Shown here piece after piece: positions 1 through 11,352 of a stretch of 64,000 nt of DNA; within the stretch, counting starts at the first letter, position 1; each line of letters begins with the position of its first letter. The DNA is taken from contig OX392530.1 of NCBI GenBank assembly GCA_947623455.1, positions 32,519,405 to 32,583,404 on the forward strand. The letters are read 5' to 3'. Origin of the DNA: Mimachlamys varia (lineage: Eukaryota; Mollusca; Bivalvia; Pectinida; Pectinidae). Both the position numbers and the translations under genes were made by a program. Below the pieces are notes generated by a model that saw only the letters and a list, made by a program, of their open reading frames with translations, was not told the origin of the DNA and did not search any database.

Positions 1-1728
1 GGAAAGTGCGCTGCTACTGCTAGCGTAAGTTATAATTTGAATATACACTGTAGGTATAATATTATATTGTCATTTTGTAATTTGTCTTCTATATTTTATG
101 TATGGCTTAAAAAATTCCAATATTGATGCGTAAGTAAAGATATTTTTTGATAAACATATTTATCAAAACTAATTTGAATTCCTGCAATTATCTTTCATAA
201 GTTAATTCATGGGGAAAAATGCATCAGAAGGCCTGCTGTAACGATTTCCTGTTGATCGCCACTGGGGTCAGATGTGTAATTTGACAGAAGATACATTGCT
301 GCTGTACTGGGGTGCCACGTTCATTGTCCTGTTTCTACCAGACAGAAGTTACTCGAAGGTCACCCATGACAACTGTTTGCTGTAATTACGACTCTCAGTA
401 CGTGTGTATGTCAGAACGGGTAAACGGGTAAACACAATACACATTACCATTGTAAAACTATATACCAGCAATCGTGAAAGCAGAGAAGGAACATAGATAA
501 TTGAATTTCACGCCTTCTTTCACTGACGTCATATGTCAATGCACTAACGATAAAGCTGCTGTTGTTGCGATGGACTGGCGAGGGTGACGTGTCGGGTCCC
601 TACCCGGCGGTAGGACATAGACACTGACCACAGGGTACTCACATGTCTACAACTGACACACGTCTTACATACAGTGTACTCTCATTTCACGGCAAATAAC
701 ACCTAAACCATTTATTTACGGTTTATTTGGAATGTTTATTGCTCGTAAACATTTCTCTCGATGTAACTATAATCCAATGTAAATGAATATATTGCTTGGG
801 GGGAAACGACTTTGTGTACTTTTAGTCAAGCTATGTAATGACAATAGTCATATAAGATGTATCATAAGAGTTTGACTAATGTAATTCCAACTTAATTACA
901 TGTAATAGATTTGTAAAACTTCCAATCAGGAAATTAAATAAATATGTATGACAGTTGGTTCTTAATCTGGTTAATGTGTTCATCGTTTACACACAAGACA
1001 AATATGCAGATGAGACAAATAAATAACTCTTTTTAATAATTATTACATTACTAAGTTGACATTATAACGAGATAAGTGATATGTTTATAATGATTGGCCT
1101 TTAAAGTACTTTCATCTGTTATAAGCCGTAGGTTAATTATCTGATATTAACAACAACAATGATTAACAAACAGCTAGGTCATTGTTTATTTTATCACAAT
1201 TGTTTGGTATGTGATTGATGATGACAGATAGTTCCTGGGAGAAGATGACGTATAAAAGGCGGAAGAAAGTGCTTCGCCGGAACATATTGACGGAGGCGTC
1301 TATATGACGTCACAATCAAGGCGCTAAAACCACAACAATGCAATTAATCGTTCATTTCATTTCATAAAAACCGTGTTTTTCATGATATTCATAATTAATA
1401 TGTCACACATATTCACTCCATTCATATTATTTAAATTTGCACTGTAATGGCAGGCGATAGCACTTTAACATAATAAAAGTATTCCTATGAATGATGCGAT
1501 GATGTAAGCTGCTGTTGTGCTCATTTATGTGAAAGTAAGCACTTTATAAGATATTTATGCAAGTATCGACACATCCCGGACGGCATACAGATATATTTGT
1601 TTGAAGTCGTCTGCACCACGCTGGTTAGTAGGGGTCCGTTCGACTCTTCATGTTTTGGCAATGCATTAATTTGGACACATAAACTAGGGCGTACAGACAA
1701 ATAAGTAAATTCAGATTCCTTCACACAG
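1..1728. other. AT-rich DNA, no gene seen
   Basis: No frame longer than 74 codons and no repeat was recognised. Apart from the TATA/CRE pair, the only item is AGC/GTAAGT at positions 22-30, which would make the first ~24 bases the end of an exon if it is a true donor. Confidence 0.5.
1251..1312 (+). promoter_or_regulatory. TATA-like box with nearby CRE motif
   Basis: TATAAAAG at 1251-1258, in the context GACGTATAAAAGGCGG, is followed by TGACGTCA, a perfect CRE palindrome, at 1305-1312. A second TGACGTCA is at 524-531. The TATA context and GC-richer downstream bases look promoter-like. No coding exon follows on the plus strand within view, so any transcript would be noncoding or would have a distant first coding exon. 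Confidence 0.25.
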
Positions 1729-1880
1729 CCATGATCCGAACTCAAAATCGATTAAACTACAGTTGATTACATAAAAGGGGACCAAAGCATGTGTTCCGGA
1801 AAGGTAAGCGTCTTCTGCTTCATCGACGACACCCGCCATGTAAATTTACGTCACATCCTAGTAAATGAAACTGAGAACTA
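1729..1880 (-). mobile_element. RT-element 3' tail fragment, copy 1
   Basis: Reading plus, it has ATCCGAACTCAAAATCGATT, then GTGTTCCGGAA, AAGCGTCTTCTGCTTCATCG and the CCGCCATGTAAAT block, in the same order as the better copies at 18.2 and 22.4 kb. The element's coding strand is minus, so this is the noncoding 3' tail of a strongly 5'-truncated copy. It is decayed and codes for nothing. Confidence 0.75.
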
Positions 1881-4544
1881 GGACATTTGTTTTACAAATT
1901 TGAAGCAACATGACATAAAAATCACCACATAACCATATATCAAGGATACAGGATACTTCTGAATAAAATAATCTTAAAATAGATATTAAGTTATAGTTAA
2001 ACTTTGTGAAGACAGACTTTCAGGGTCAAAGAAGTGTTTAATAAAATATGTAAGTACATGTATATCTGATATTTCCTAGAGAACCCTCCGTTGCTTAAAA
2101 CCAAATGCAAGCAACTACAGTTTATATCAACTTTGACAATAACATATCAACCGTTCATTCTTTATATGTACACTTAAATGGTTGGCTAATGAGCATGATA
2201 ACCGATTCGATTTGACTATTATTATTTATAAGTATTATATCAATACAAAATTGTCAATGGATATACAGCCAATGACGAGAACGTATCAATAGGCTCAAAG
2301 CCCGTTGTCCAATCCTTTTGACAATATAATATCATTTTGTCAATACAATTTGTTGAGATTGAAGTGCTAATCATTAATTTGTTTTATTTGGACATTGAAA
2401 CATCTTGTACGATGTTAAAAGGACAACGTGAATTTGTATGCTATACATTTTAATTCGAAATTTTTAACCATTCGCAGCAATTGCTTAAAAAGAGCTGCCT
2501 AGCTTTGTGTGTGTCATTCTTGTATTTAAAATGATAAGGTAATTATCATAATATCTACGTTAAGAAAAGCGTCATAAACTGTCCATGTTTCACATTCTTC
2601 ATATGCAGTCCAGGAATTGTAATAATGGTCCTCTGTGGGATTATGGTGTATATGCATCATCATATCCGTTAAGCTCTATTAATCATCCATTGGTCACCTT
2701 TTTGTGCATATTGACCGATTCATTCCTGCATTCCTAACTCGGTCGTGACAATATAAGTTGTTATCCAAATCTCTGATACAACTATGTCTTACAATAAATG
2801 TAAATAGTGGATGTATAGGCTCGGCTTCCGTTACTAAGGGATACTATTCTTAAGTGTGGATATATGTTTAAATATTTTAAGTGACATTCACCTCGCATTT
2901 TACAAATAAGTGCATATGTATTGGCGATGCTTTTACCTTTGTTCACTTCCGGTATCTGCGTCATTTAGCATTCAATACATACTATGCAAATGATGTGGCT
3001 GATCTGCATCATTGTTCTTCTATACTCGTACTTTATATTAGCCTGGCACGTTAAGAAGATGCAGAAATAATTTCTACACGAACGTGTACACGACTGGCTA
3101 GGTAGATAGATTAACACGTAATGATGACTTTCAAAGGATAGAGGCAAACACAAAATATCTCATTTACTGGATAATCGTGGCTAGTGATGTAAAATCACTT
3201 TAATCTATTTTCAGATTCATTGCGACACCGCAATGGCTAAATAAACATTTAAATAAACAATCGTAACGTCATTTCAAAATAATGTGTTCGTTAGCCTCGG
3301 AATGCTATTTAAAGACTAAGGACAAGCTTAAAATTGGCCAACATTCCTATTTGATTAAATTTTATTAAATGAAGCTAACTTTTTATTTTGGTATACTGTA
3401 TCTAATACTAAATTTAAAAGGTTTAGCATGTGTCTGTTACGTCATCTTTTATAAAAGAGATCTTAAAAAATATAAGAGTAACTCCCACTTGTTTATAAGA
3501 GAATACCTGAGATATTAAGTAAAGTAGCAAAAAAAAACCAATAACCTGCAACTTGGAAACCAAAAGAACAATTATCAGGTAAATATACCCTGGCTGATGA
3601 CGTAGTATTACGTAGATGCACCAAAACGGATTTCATTGATATGGTACTTGACGAGTTTTAGATCTACAAATGGAAATAAAACAAAACAATAACAAACTCC
3701 ATTTCATTGACTTCATATCACTTTCTGTCGGTGAAATTGCTTTGGATGCTATTGCTATTTTACCCCTTTTTAATTGTTAGACATGTCTATTTTCCCCAAT
3801 TTTATGATACAAAAACGTAGTTAGCCTAGGTAATAGCAGAATTGATTTTTGTAATGGATTACAACCACCACTGATGTCCTTTATTCTCTTTCAATGACGG
3901 TATTTGAATTGGTTAGTATTTTTTGAGTCAAGACATTATGGTACATATAACACCAACTCAAACGTAGAAAAATGTTTCTGGTTATATTACGTTTAGTTAT
4001 GATGAAAGTGAAGAGTAAAATTTGTCAATTTCATCATTAAGAAAATCAGATTAATTATGAACATATGACGGGGGAAATAAGGGTCAGACTCAGAAAACTT
4101 TTCAACCAACCAAACAAAAAGCGGCAGGAAAACACAATACCAATATCTGTTTCTGCTCCACCTTCATCATGGTTGGTCTTTATCGAATAGATGATATCCA
4201 AATGTCCCGAATATCAACCTAACTAGGAGACTGTAGTTATTGGATAATGTATGCATGATTGCAAATATGTTTGAACACTGCCGAGAAGAGTATAGATGTA
4301 TTCTGAACAACACCTCGTATCGACCACCGCATATCTTCAGAACGCTAGTGCATAATGATGTTCTGTATTTCAATCTGATTGCACAATGACGGTTATAAGT
4401 ATTTCAGTCCACACGTACATTGTATTCCTATACAATTTATTAATATAGTATTCAAAATCTAGAAGGTACCTGTATAACTATTACTTAGCATCTCATCCTG
4501 ATCCTTATGAGTAACATTGTATCGTTAAGTACCATTAAATCAGG
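1881..4544. other. AT-rich DNA, no gene seen
   Basis: Apart from the family 2 fragment at 3335-3440, I see no coding frame above 68 codons, no TIRs and no tandem repeat. Stop codons are frequent in all frames. Confidence 0.5.
3335..3440 (+). repeat. Dispersed repeat family 2, diverged copy
   Basis: A GGTATACTGTATCTAATAC segment followed by AATTTAAAAGGTTTAGCATG matches the order GGCATACTGTAT...AATTTAAGAGGTGCAGCAT at about 6745-6785 and the reverse copy at 29.9 kb. Class unknown. It is noncoding, and the match is loose. Confidence 0.4.
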
Positions 4545-4934
4545 CAGGGGCGTAGCTGGAGGTATTTTGATGTGCAAGCCCCGCGACGTTTTCAATTTTG
4601 GGGAGGGGGTACTTCGGGGGGGGGGGGGGGTCACATTTGGACTTCAAATGGTGCCATTGTTTTGAACTTGTTTAAATCATCATTGGTCTGGTCTATCTCT
4701 TTACAAATTATAAATCCGAAAATGGAATACGACATGTTTTATTTCCATGAAGTATGGAAACAAAATCAGTATTCATACCTTTCTTATATAATTAACTCGT
4801 CAGTAAGTAAAACCAGAGCCATTTACATGTAAAACCATCTTTGATATACATACGTCTCTATTCATAAGTATATATGTTCTGTGCAGGACTCAGGAAGTAA
4901 GAACTTATGCTTGTGTTCTTAAGCATAATTTTGT

Positions 4935-5102
4935 ATAATTCTAACAGGCCTAGTTTCATGAAAGTTCGTGAACTTAAAAATCTCCACAGAAAAGAAATAA
5001 AGAATTAATGGGAAAATCTTAAGTTAAAGGAATTTTCCTTAATTCCTGTAAAGCTTTCCTATGGAGATATTGACTTGTAAGTTAAGGAATTTTGACCGGG
5101 TT
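4935..5102. mobile_element. Decayed foldback MITE, same family as 18346-18536
   Basis: The left arm reads TAGTTTCATGAAAGTTCGTG then ATCTCCACAGAAAAG. The right arm reads CTTTCCTATGGAGAT then GTAAGTTAAGGAATTTTG. Together they form an imperfect palindrome that resembles the clean one at 18.35 kb, sharing the TAGGAAAGC and TTAAGG modules. It lies inside the 4545-6058 element. No coding capacity. Confidence 0.5.
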
Positions 5103-5227
5103 TATTAATAATTGTATTTGCTGACATTTTGTTTGAACCGATATGTAGTAAAAAATGGTCCTTCTTTTATTATCCTTAGAATGATAAAAGGGTCATTTTT
5201 TATATTAAATCTCATACAGATTTACTA

Positions 5228-5600
5228 AAAAAACAGAGAGTACCAAAGCGTCAACAAAACCCTAATCCGAACTCAAATTCGATTAAACTAGAGGCAAAAT
5301 ATGAAAAACAGACAAGATAATAAAACCAGGTGTTCCGGAAGAGTAAGCGTCTTCTACTGCCATGTAAATATTGGTCACATCCAAATGAGAAACGAGTCAT
5401 CATAGTCAATAAAAACAAGGGAGAACACTAATGAGCATACTCAAAAACGTCCATCTTCATATAACTTAAAGATACAGAACATGTCCCATGAAACCAAGAT
5501 GGCGACCACAAATTTGCCCATAGTCTTCATCAACCTACATCACTCCATTCCCTGTGCCATAAGTTTGTTCGACAGCAGCTGATTTCTATCATTAAAACCT
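5228..5600 (-). mobile_element. RT-element 3' fragment, copy 2
   Basis: The plus strand has ACCAAAGCGTCAACAAAACC, ACCAGGTGTTCCGGAAGAGT, AACGTCCATCTTCATAT, AAGATGGCGACCA and CCCTGTGCCATAAGTTTG in the family order. An internal deletion removes part of the TCATCGACGACACC block. The coding strand is minus and the reading frame is destroyed. It sits inside the TIR element at 4545-6058, so it either inserted there or was already present. Confidence 0.75.
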
Positions 5601-6371
5601 AATATGACATGATTGTATAAAAAGTCGGCCTAAGTGAAGGTAGTTTCAAACTGATGCTTATGTTTGGATGTTGTTTGGTATATTGTATACAAATTTTCTC
5701 ACGATAAAGCATTTACCTATATTGTCGTAGTGAGCTGTATTATAAATATAATTTGAATTGTGTTGGCTGCGGTCTCCGACATCTTGCACAATTATATATG
5801 ATTTAATATGTATGTGTATTGTAATCCTATATGCTATTGCATTCGGAAAGAAATAAAATTGAAATTGAAGTATTTATAGCTAACAAATTGTCTGCAACCT
5901 AATATGTTAATCTGAAGAGTCGAAAAAAAGGAGTAACAATATCAGTGGACTTTTAAGAATATAAGTTGAATTATGAAATTTCTCGACTTTAATACACATA
6001 CTTTGGAAAATGATGTGCAAGCACGGGCTTATGTGCTTACATGGCAGCTACGCCCCTGTCAGGGCTATTGTGTTATTCTGACACAGCCTACTCCATAAGT
6101 GGAAATAACTACTGTAGGTGTGAATTTTGAAAACCTTAAAAATCTTCTGATCAATCTTGAACACCTCAAAAATGCTTTGCCCATTAAGATATGTTTTGTT
6201 ATCCTGTGCAATACCATATTTAATACCGAGCTGAGGGAATGTCTCCGATCTCTCATTAAGAGAAATTGCTTTCCAAGAAAGGTGGACGACTATACAAATA
6301 TGCGGTTATGAGCTATGAGTAAACTTATTTGAGAAAAATAAAACAAAAGATAATATTTATATACTAAGGAA

Positions 6372-7345
6372 AGGTATAGTACGATTGTTTGATTTCCTGG
6401 TTGACAATATGTTTGCTGAGTTTGGAGAAAAAGATTTTTTCGCAGAATAATACAATGGCATGCCTATGGGAAATTGTTTTTTTTTTACTTCATACGAGGC
6501 TGAATTTACCAATACACTTAACAGGACAGGTACATCCATAACCTTGCCAAACATATTAATTCCCCTTTCAGGTAAATCGACGATGTGTTGTTTTCAATTA
6601 CAAGACGTTAGCCCACCTAATCAATCGTATACGTCATTCTGAATTTTAACACACTATTCGACATCTACTGCTTACTCCTAACATCACCGAAGAGTCCTAG
6701 TAGTACGAAACAGCTGTATGATTCAGTTTAATTCATTTTTTTCGGCATACTGTATATATTACAAAATTTAAGAGGTGCAGCATATGTGTAATATACGTGA
6801 TCTTTGTTATGATTAACATGGACAGCTTACAGCAAAGCTATACGATAAACATGGTAATACGATTTTTCTTGATAGTAACTGCTTCTTTTACTCATGGTGT
6901 TAACATGTCTAGATATCGAGATTGCCATTGTATGTTGGCTGTTGACGAATAACGTTACGGCACAGGGATTTGAGATGCATATTGAGAAACAATATGGCAA
7001 GATTTGTTGTCGCAATTGGTCTCATTGAGAAATATTCGGTATCCTTCTATATGCTAATTAGCACGTCTTTTTTGTTATGATTCAAAACCACACAAACCTT
7101 CTCACTTTGAGAACGTGACAATTACTTGGCATTACCTAGCCTGATACGGTGAATGTCGACGTCGTCGATGATGATACAGAAGACGTTTACCCATCCGAAA
7201 CACTCGGCCTTATTCTCTTGTATTTGTTCAAGGGTCTCCGTAAAGATATTTACTTTGTTCATATTTGACCCAAGTGAAATCGATTTTAAGTTCGGATCAT
7301 GGTTTAGTTTGCGTTTCGGTATTCTCAGATGTGTTTTGAAAACAA
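6372..7345 (+). pseudogene. Decayed reverse-transcriptase element, copy 3 (includes the RT core)
   Basis: This is the only copy here that reaches the RT core. The plus strand encodes F-L-V-D-N-M-F-A-E-F-G-E-K, then G-M-P-M-G-N-C and S-Y-E-A-E-F, then after frame breaks I-D-D-V-L at about 6583-6597, the Y-x-D-D catalytic motif with a stop codon in place of the Tyr. From about 6808 come degraded H-G-Q-L-T-T-K-L-Y-D-K-like and following blocks, and from about 7150 the tail seen in the other copies (reverse complement of the CGACGACACC to AACCATAATCC segment). Several stops and frameshifts are present. About 115 bp of dispersed family 2 lies within it (6685-6800). The class is probably Penelope-like or a related non-LTR RT; I cannot settle it. 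Its 5' end is missing. Confidence 0.65.
6685..6800 (+). repeat. Dispersed repeat family 2
   Basis: GAAGAGTCCTAGTAGTACGA, AACAGCTGTATGATTCAG, GGCATACTGTAT and GGTGCAGCATATGTGTAAT occur in order. The same modules appear reversed at 29895-30035 and 9300-9365. It lies between the RT core and the YDK block of the RT pseudogene, where the usual spacing is shorter, so it probably inserted there. Confidence 0.5.
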
Positions 7346-8214
7346 AAACATCTGTTTATAGTTGATCTTTCCTAAATGATGTTTAACAGTTCATGCCGAC
7401 ATCGACCCAATGCACACATTCTGTAAAATTAGCTGTGCACTGTACTACAAAAATCGTGGGTGGAGCACTATTGTATTACAAGGTAAAAGAAAAGAGAGGA
7501 ACGACCGGAATGATAATTGCAGACGATGACAGAAAGGTAGGCTCGTTTAGTTTAATGATCTATTAGTTAGCTGTAAAGTTTATGTAATGCATAAAATGTG
7601 AACCCTAGATCACAATTACCGTAAACGTATAGTTATATTCACATCGAAATGGGAGTCATTAGGAATTCAAACAAATTACCTTTCCATTTTGAGATGTCGC
7701 AAAGTTAAAGTACAAGATGTAACTACGGAAATATCATTTATCATCAATAGGAATACGAAAGCATGCATATTCTTTTGTAAACCACAACATCGTTAAAACG
7801 GAATGTTATTCCAAGTTCCGATTTGGCAGCAAAGTAACAATCGTTTAAAAAATAAAGAGGATAACCCGACAAAAAATTTGAACTGGCGATTAAGGTCAAC
7901 GGTCAAAACCTACTACATGCAATTGATATATACTGTAATCTAACTTATTTTTGCATAATTTCGCGTTTCATATAAACAGGCTATTTCTGAGCGATTTAAT
8001 TTCGCGATAAATACGGTCGTTAATCCTATGTACAGTACAGTACAGTATTCCTACAGTCTACATACCTCTAATTGAAATTATATCGCGGCAATTAATTTTC
8101 GCGAATTTCAATCATATTTCAATTTCAGTGATTTGAAAATGGACGTTTTTGAGTAACTCATCAGTAACTTATTGTGATTGACAATGATACTCGGTTCTCA
8201 TGTTGAGAACTTGA

Positions 8215-8405
8215 TGTTTACTTGGATGTGACAACAATTAACATAGCGGTTGTCGTCGATGAAGCAGAAGACGCTTACTTTTCCGGAACACCTGGTCTTA
8301 TTCTCGTGTACTTTTACAAGGGTCTCCATGTTAATATTTCCTTTGTGCCTAATTTGCCCCTTTTTAATCAATTTTGCGTTCGAATTATCATTTTGCTGAC
8401 GCTTC
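8215..8405 (+). mobile_element. RT-element 3' tail fragment, copy 4
   Basis: The plus strand carries GTCGTCGATGAAGCAGAAGA, CGCTTACTTTTCCGGAACAC, CTTTACAAGGGTCTCCATG-like sequence and TTGCTGACGCTTCGGTTTTC. This is the reverse complement of the tail in copies 8 and 9. It is only the last ~190 bp. A 123-codon frame at 8374-8745 begins inside it and is not considered a gene. Confidence 0.7.
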
Positions 8406-9299
8406 GGTTTTCTCTATGTCATTTTCAGGTAAACCTTCTTGTGAATCTGCCACTTTACATTTTGTATCGTTTCTTAAAACCCTGGTGATGCTCTATGCCA
8501 TTTCATACATAGGTAACAATGAGCAAAGTAGCTCGAATTTCGTCTTTGGTTTGTTTTATTTAAATATATGCAAGTGCAGATATGATCAATACTTAAGCTC
8601 TGAACGTTTTAGCACATATTGTTACAGTCCTAAAACGCACATTGCTATTGATGACAAAATTAATAAAGCCCGATGGGTTTTATATACGTTTGCCAGCATT
8701 GCCAATGTGAATGAAACAACATTTGCGAAAACGATCATTACTTAAATTTATATTTTGACGGACTCATTGTGCTTGATTTAGTGAAATCAAACAGCTTTTG
8801 AAGATCAAATCAAGTGTTTACAACAATGCAATTGAGAAATGATATTACAATAGAGACTGATGACGTAACAACAGCAAATGTTGTTACAGCATTTGCATTT
8901 AGGCTGCATTACAATAAAAAGGTGCAAAACCAATGTAAATATGACACTTGGATAATCAATAAATGTATGCATAAGGTGGTCCATTCAAACTATTGCTTAC
9001 CGCCTATATAACTATTAGTATATTGCACAGTTCTAGAGCCTTTTTAATCCGGATAGAGAACTGCACTGTTGCATTGGCCCTATCATTCAGTTAGTTTCTT
9101 AATTTAAAATATTTTATATTTCCAAATGAACACACCGTACAATGTAGATGGGTATATTTTAACCGTGCCACATTTTGAATGAACGTCGCACGTAAGTTAA
9201 AGCAAACCTCAGGGATTTAAAGCCCACCAACAGGATCTACTTTGTACGATCTCATACAACACGAGAATAGGACCTTTATAATTTAGAATAAGATAGGTC

Positions 9300-9365
9300 G
9301 AGTCTAAAATGAATTAAACTGTTCCATACTGCTGTTTAGACCTTGTAGAACTCGTCAGTGATGCT
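9300..9365 (-). repeat. Dispersed repeat family 2, fragment
   Basis: ATGAATTAAACTGTTCCATA then CTGCTGTTTAGACCTTGTAG and ACTCGTCAGTGATGC align with the AACTAAACTGCACCATACAG / CTGTTTCGTCCTCCTAGGAC / TCTTCAGTG order at 29.97 kb, with scattered substitutions. Noncoding. Confidence 0.4.
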
Positions 9366-10677
9366 AAGTTAATATATACATGCATATATCTGAGACAGTT
9401 GTAAACACACAAAGACGTCATGTTCGTCGCTGTTTCGTGTGGTATGTCCTTGTACGTGCTGGACGAGTTGTACTGGCCTTTTCAACAATAAAACTGAGAG
9501 AACAGTTATTGGTCCCCTGTGGCCAACAATCCCGAATATAACCGCTTTAATAGAACGTTTGTTAACGGAGCCAATCAGAAGGTGCGGCTTGCACTGCTAT
9601 GTGTCATGGAAATGGTTCCGTGAAAGTGTGTCAGTAGGTTAGGACCCGGTACTGGTCCACCGGGGTGATACTAAACATGGGTACATCTGTTTTCCGGATG
9701 AGACGCAGTTTTATGTATGTGAAGGCAGTAATGCCGACGATTATATACTGCTGTATATAACTAGTGCAGACCAAGGTCCCACGAGTCCCGTTAACGATAT
9801 GACCGGAAAGTCTGATTCATGTTCTTAGAAAATTCTTGCATCCTTTTCACACCACTGCAATACAAAGGCTTCGATGTTGGCACTGATCCCGAGTTTCCCT
9901 TGCTTCTCTCTGTATCAAACAGTTTCAGCATCAACTGACAACAATGTGTCTACATCTGGTCAAAAGCGCATAACAGTTGAATGACGTAAGTGCTTCGGCC
10001 TTAATACGTGCTCTTGCGTCATCACACTTCAAGCAGTGTACATGTACTTTATGTGGATGATGCAATAAACAGTAATCAAGCTTAATGAACTTAATTACGA
10101 GCAATCAAATACTGCTGATGACACACAACGTCACCTCCGCATTTATAAAAAAAGAGATGTCGCTTATTCACTGCATACAGAATAGAAACAATGCTGTGAC
10201 GGCAGCGTGTCTGGCGACATGGGTACAATGTACAACAAAGTGCCTGAAGTTTGTGTAGTATTACAAAGTGATATCACCACCACAAAAAGCATAACTTGTG
10301 AAAACGTGAATAAAATTGACTTTAACATTACTAGAATCAATGCATAGCAAATGACCTTTATGCTTTTCATCTCTAACAAAGTCTTAAAGCAATGTCACAA
10401 ATGCTCAGTTATTAACGGTTTTATTGTTCAATTCATTTATTCACACAATCGTTATAGAATGTGTTGATGTGCGTAACTATGGGGTTCGGGCAAGATATGG
10501 ATGACATACATCCGGAGAGTGATTAACGTATCGTCCAGACACGGTGACATGACTGTTGGAATAGCATAAAGGAAACTAAAATCTTATTATACAACCATCA
10601 TTTGTAAAGATACGTCTTGACCGTAAAAGACGTTTGGCGATACATAGAGGGAAAGGTATATAGAGGATATTTAATAG

Positions 10678-10816
10678 TTTGCCGTTTAATATCAAATATA
10701 TGTCACGAGTATGGCAGATTTTTTTTAGATATTTTCACGAGTGCGTAGCACCAGTGATTTTTTATTTTTTTTTAATCTGCCATACAAGTGAAATAAATTT
10801 GATATTAAACGGCAAA
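10678..10816. mobile_element. 139-bp palindromic foldback MITE
   Basis: TTTGCCGTTTAATATCAAAT on the left is matched by its reverse complement, ending in GATATTAAACGGCAAA, on the right. The arms continue through TATGGCAGATT / AATCTGCCATA. The centre is CACGAGTGCGTAGCACCAGT, itself nearly palindromic. No clear target duplication is visible and there is no coding capacity. The family is unnamed here. Confidence 0.65.
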
Positions 10817-11127
10817 TGATTGGATTTTCTTTTTATTATATTTCGAAAGAGGACTTAAAATACTTTCATTATTTTTGTCTAGGCCCAATCCGTCGAAATC
10901 ACAACCGATCGGGACCAGTTCACAGCTGATTGGGATAAGTTGATCGGAAAAGTTGAACCATTCTCATCTTCCCATCTAATCAATAACTACTGCTGTTGCA
11001 ATTTTTTCAAGATCATCTTTCCCCAATAGACAAGTTCTAGCAGACGACAACAATGCCAAGCCTCCAATGCCAAGGGCAATTGGGGAGTTCGATTCGATCA
11101 AGGGGAACATTTCATTCAGAAGTTCTG

Positions 11128-11352
11128 GTGTAACGTGAAAAATTGACCCGAGTGTAAAACTTCCCACCGTTGAAATCTACTGTTTTTCACTTTTTCACGG
11201 GACGAATTACAGAAATATCGAGAAATATCATTGTTCTACAGATGGCCGTGTAAGAATTCTACTGTGAAAAAACGATCCCGGGTAACTTTTTGCAACGTAG
11301 AATAATTGCCCTGGGTAGTGTTTTGATGCCGGGTCACTTTTTCACGTTACAC
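11128..11352. mobile_element. 225-bp TIR element with GTGTAACGTGAAAAA ends
   Basis: GTGTAACGTGAAAAATTGAC at 11128 is matched by the inverted GTCACTTTTTCACGTTACAC ending at 11352, with one mismatch in about 23 bases. The interior has further TTTTTCAC / GTGAAAAA motifs in both orientations. The flanks give no convincing target duplication. Non-autonomous, superfamily unknown. Confidence 0.6.

Larger units (their letters stand above)
4545..6058. mobile_element. TIR-bounded DNA transposon, hAT-like, non-autonomous, with nested repeats
   Basis: CAGGGGCGTAGCTG at 4545-4558 is repeated inverted as CAGCTACGCCCCTG at 6045-6058. Both ends are flanked by TCAGG (4540-4544 and 6059-6063). The CAGGGGCGTAG terminus is of the kind seen in hAT superfamily elements, but hAT duplicates 8 bp and only 5 match here, so the superfamily is tentative. 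The 1514-bp interior has no transposase frame. It holds a G-run (about 4617-4631), a decayed foldback element, a copy of the RT-element tail, and a sequence ending in AAATAAAATTGAAATTGAAG (near 5870) that resembles the 3' end of a non-LTR retroelement. Confidence 0.65.

Noticed and set aside
8374..8745. 123-codon plus frame
   Set aside because: Starts inside an RT-element tail; the rest is AT-rich with no recognisable motif.
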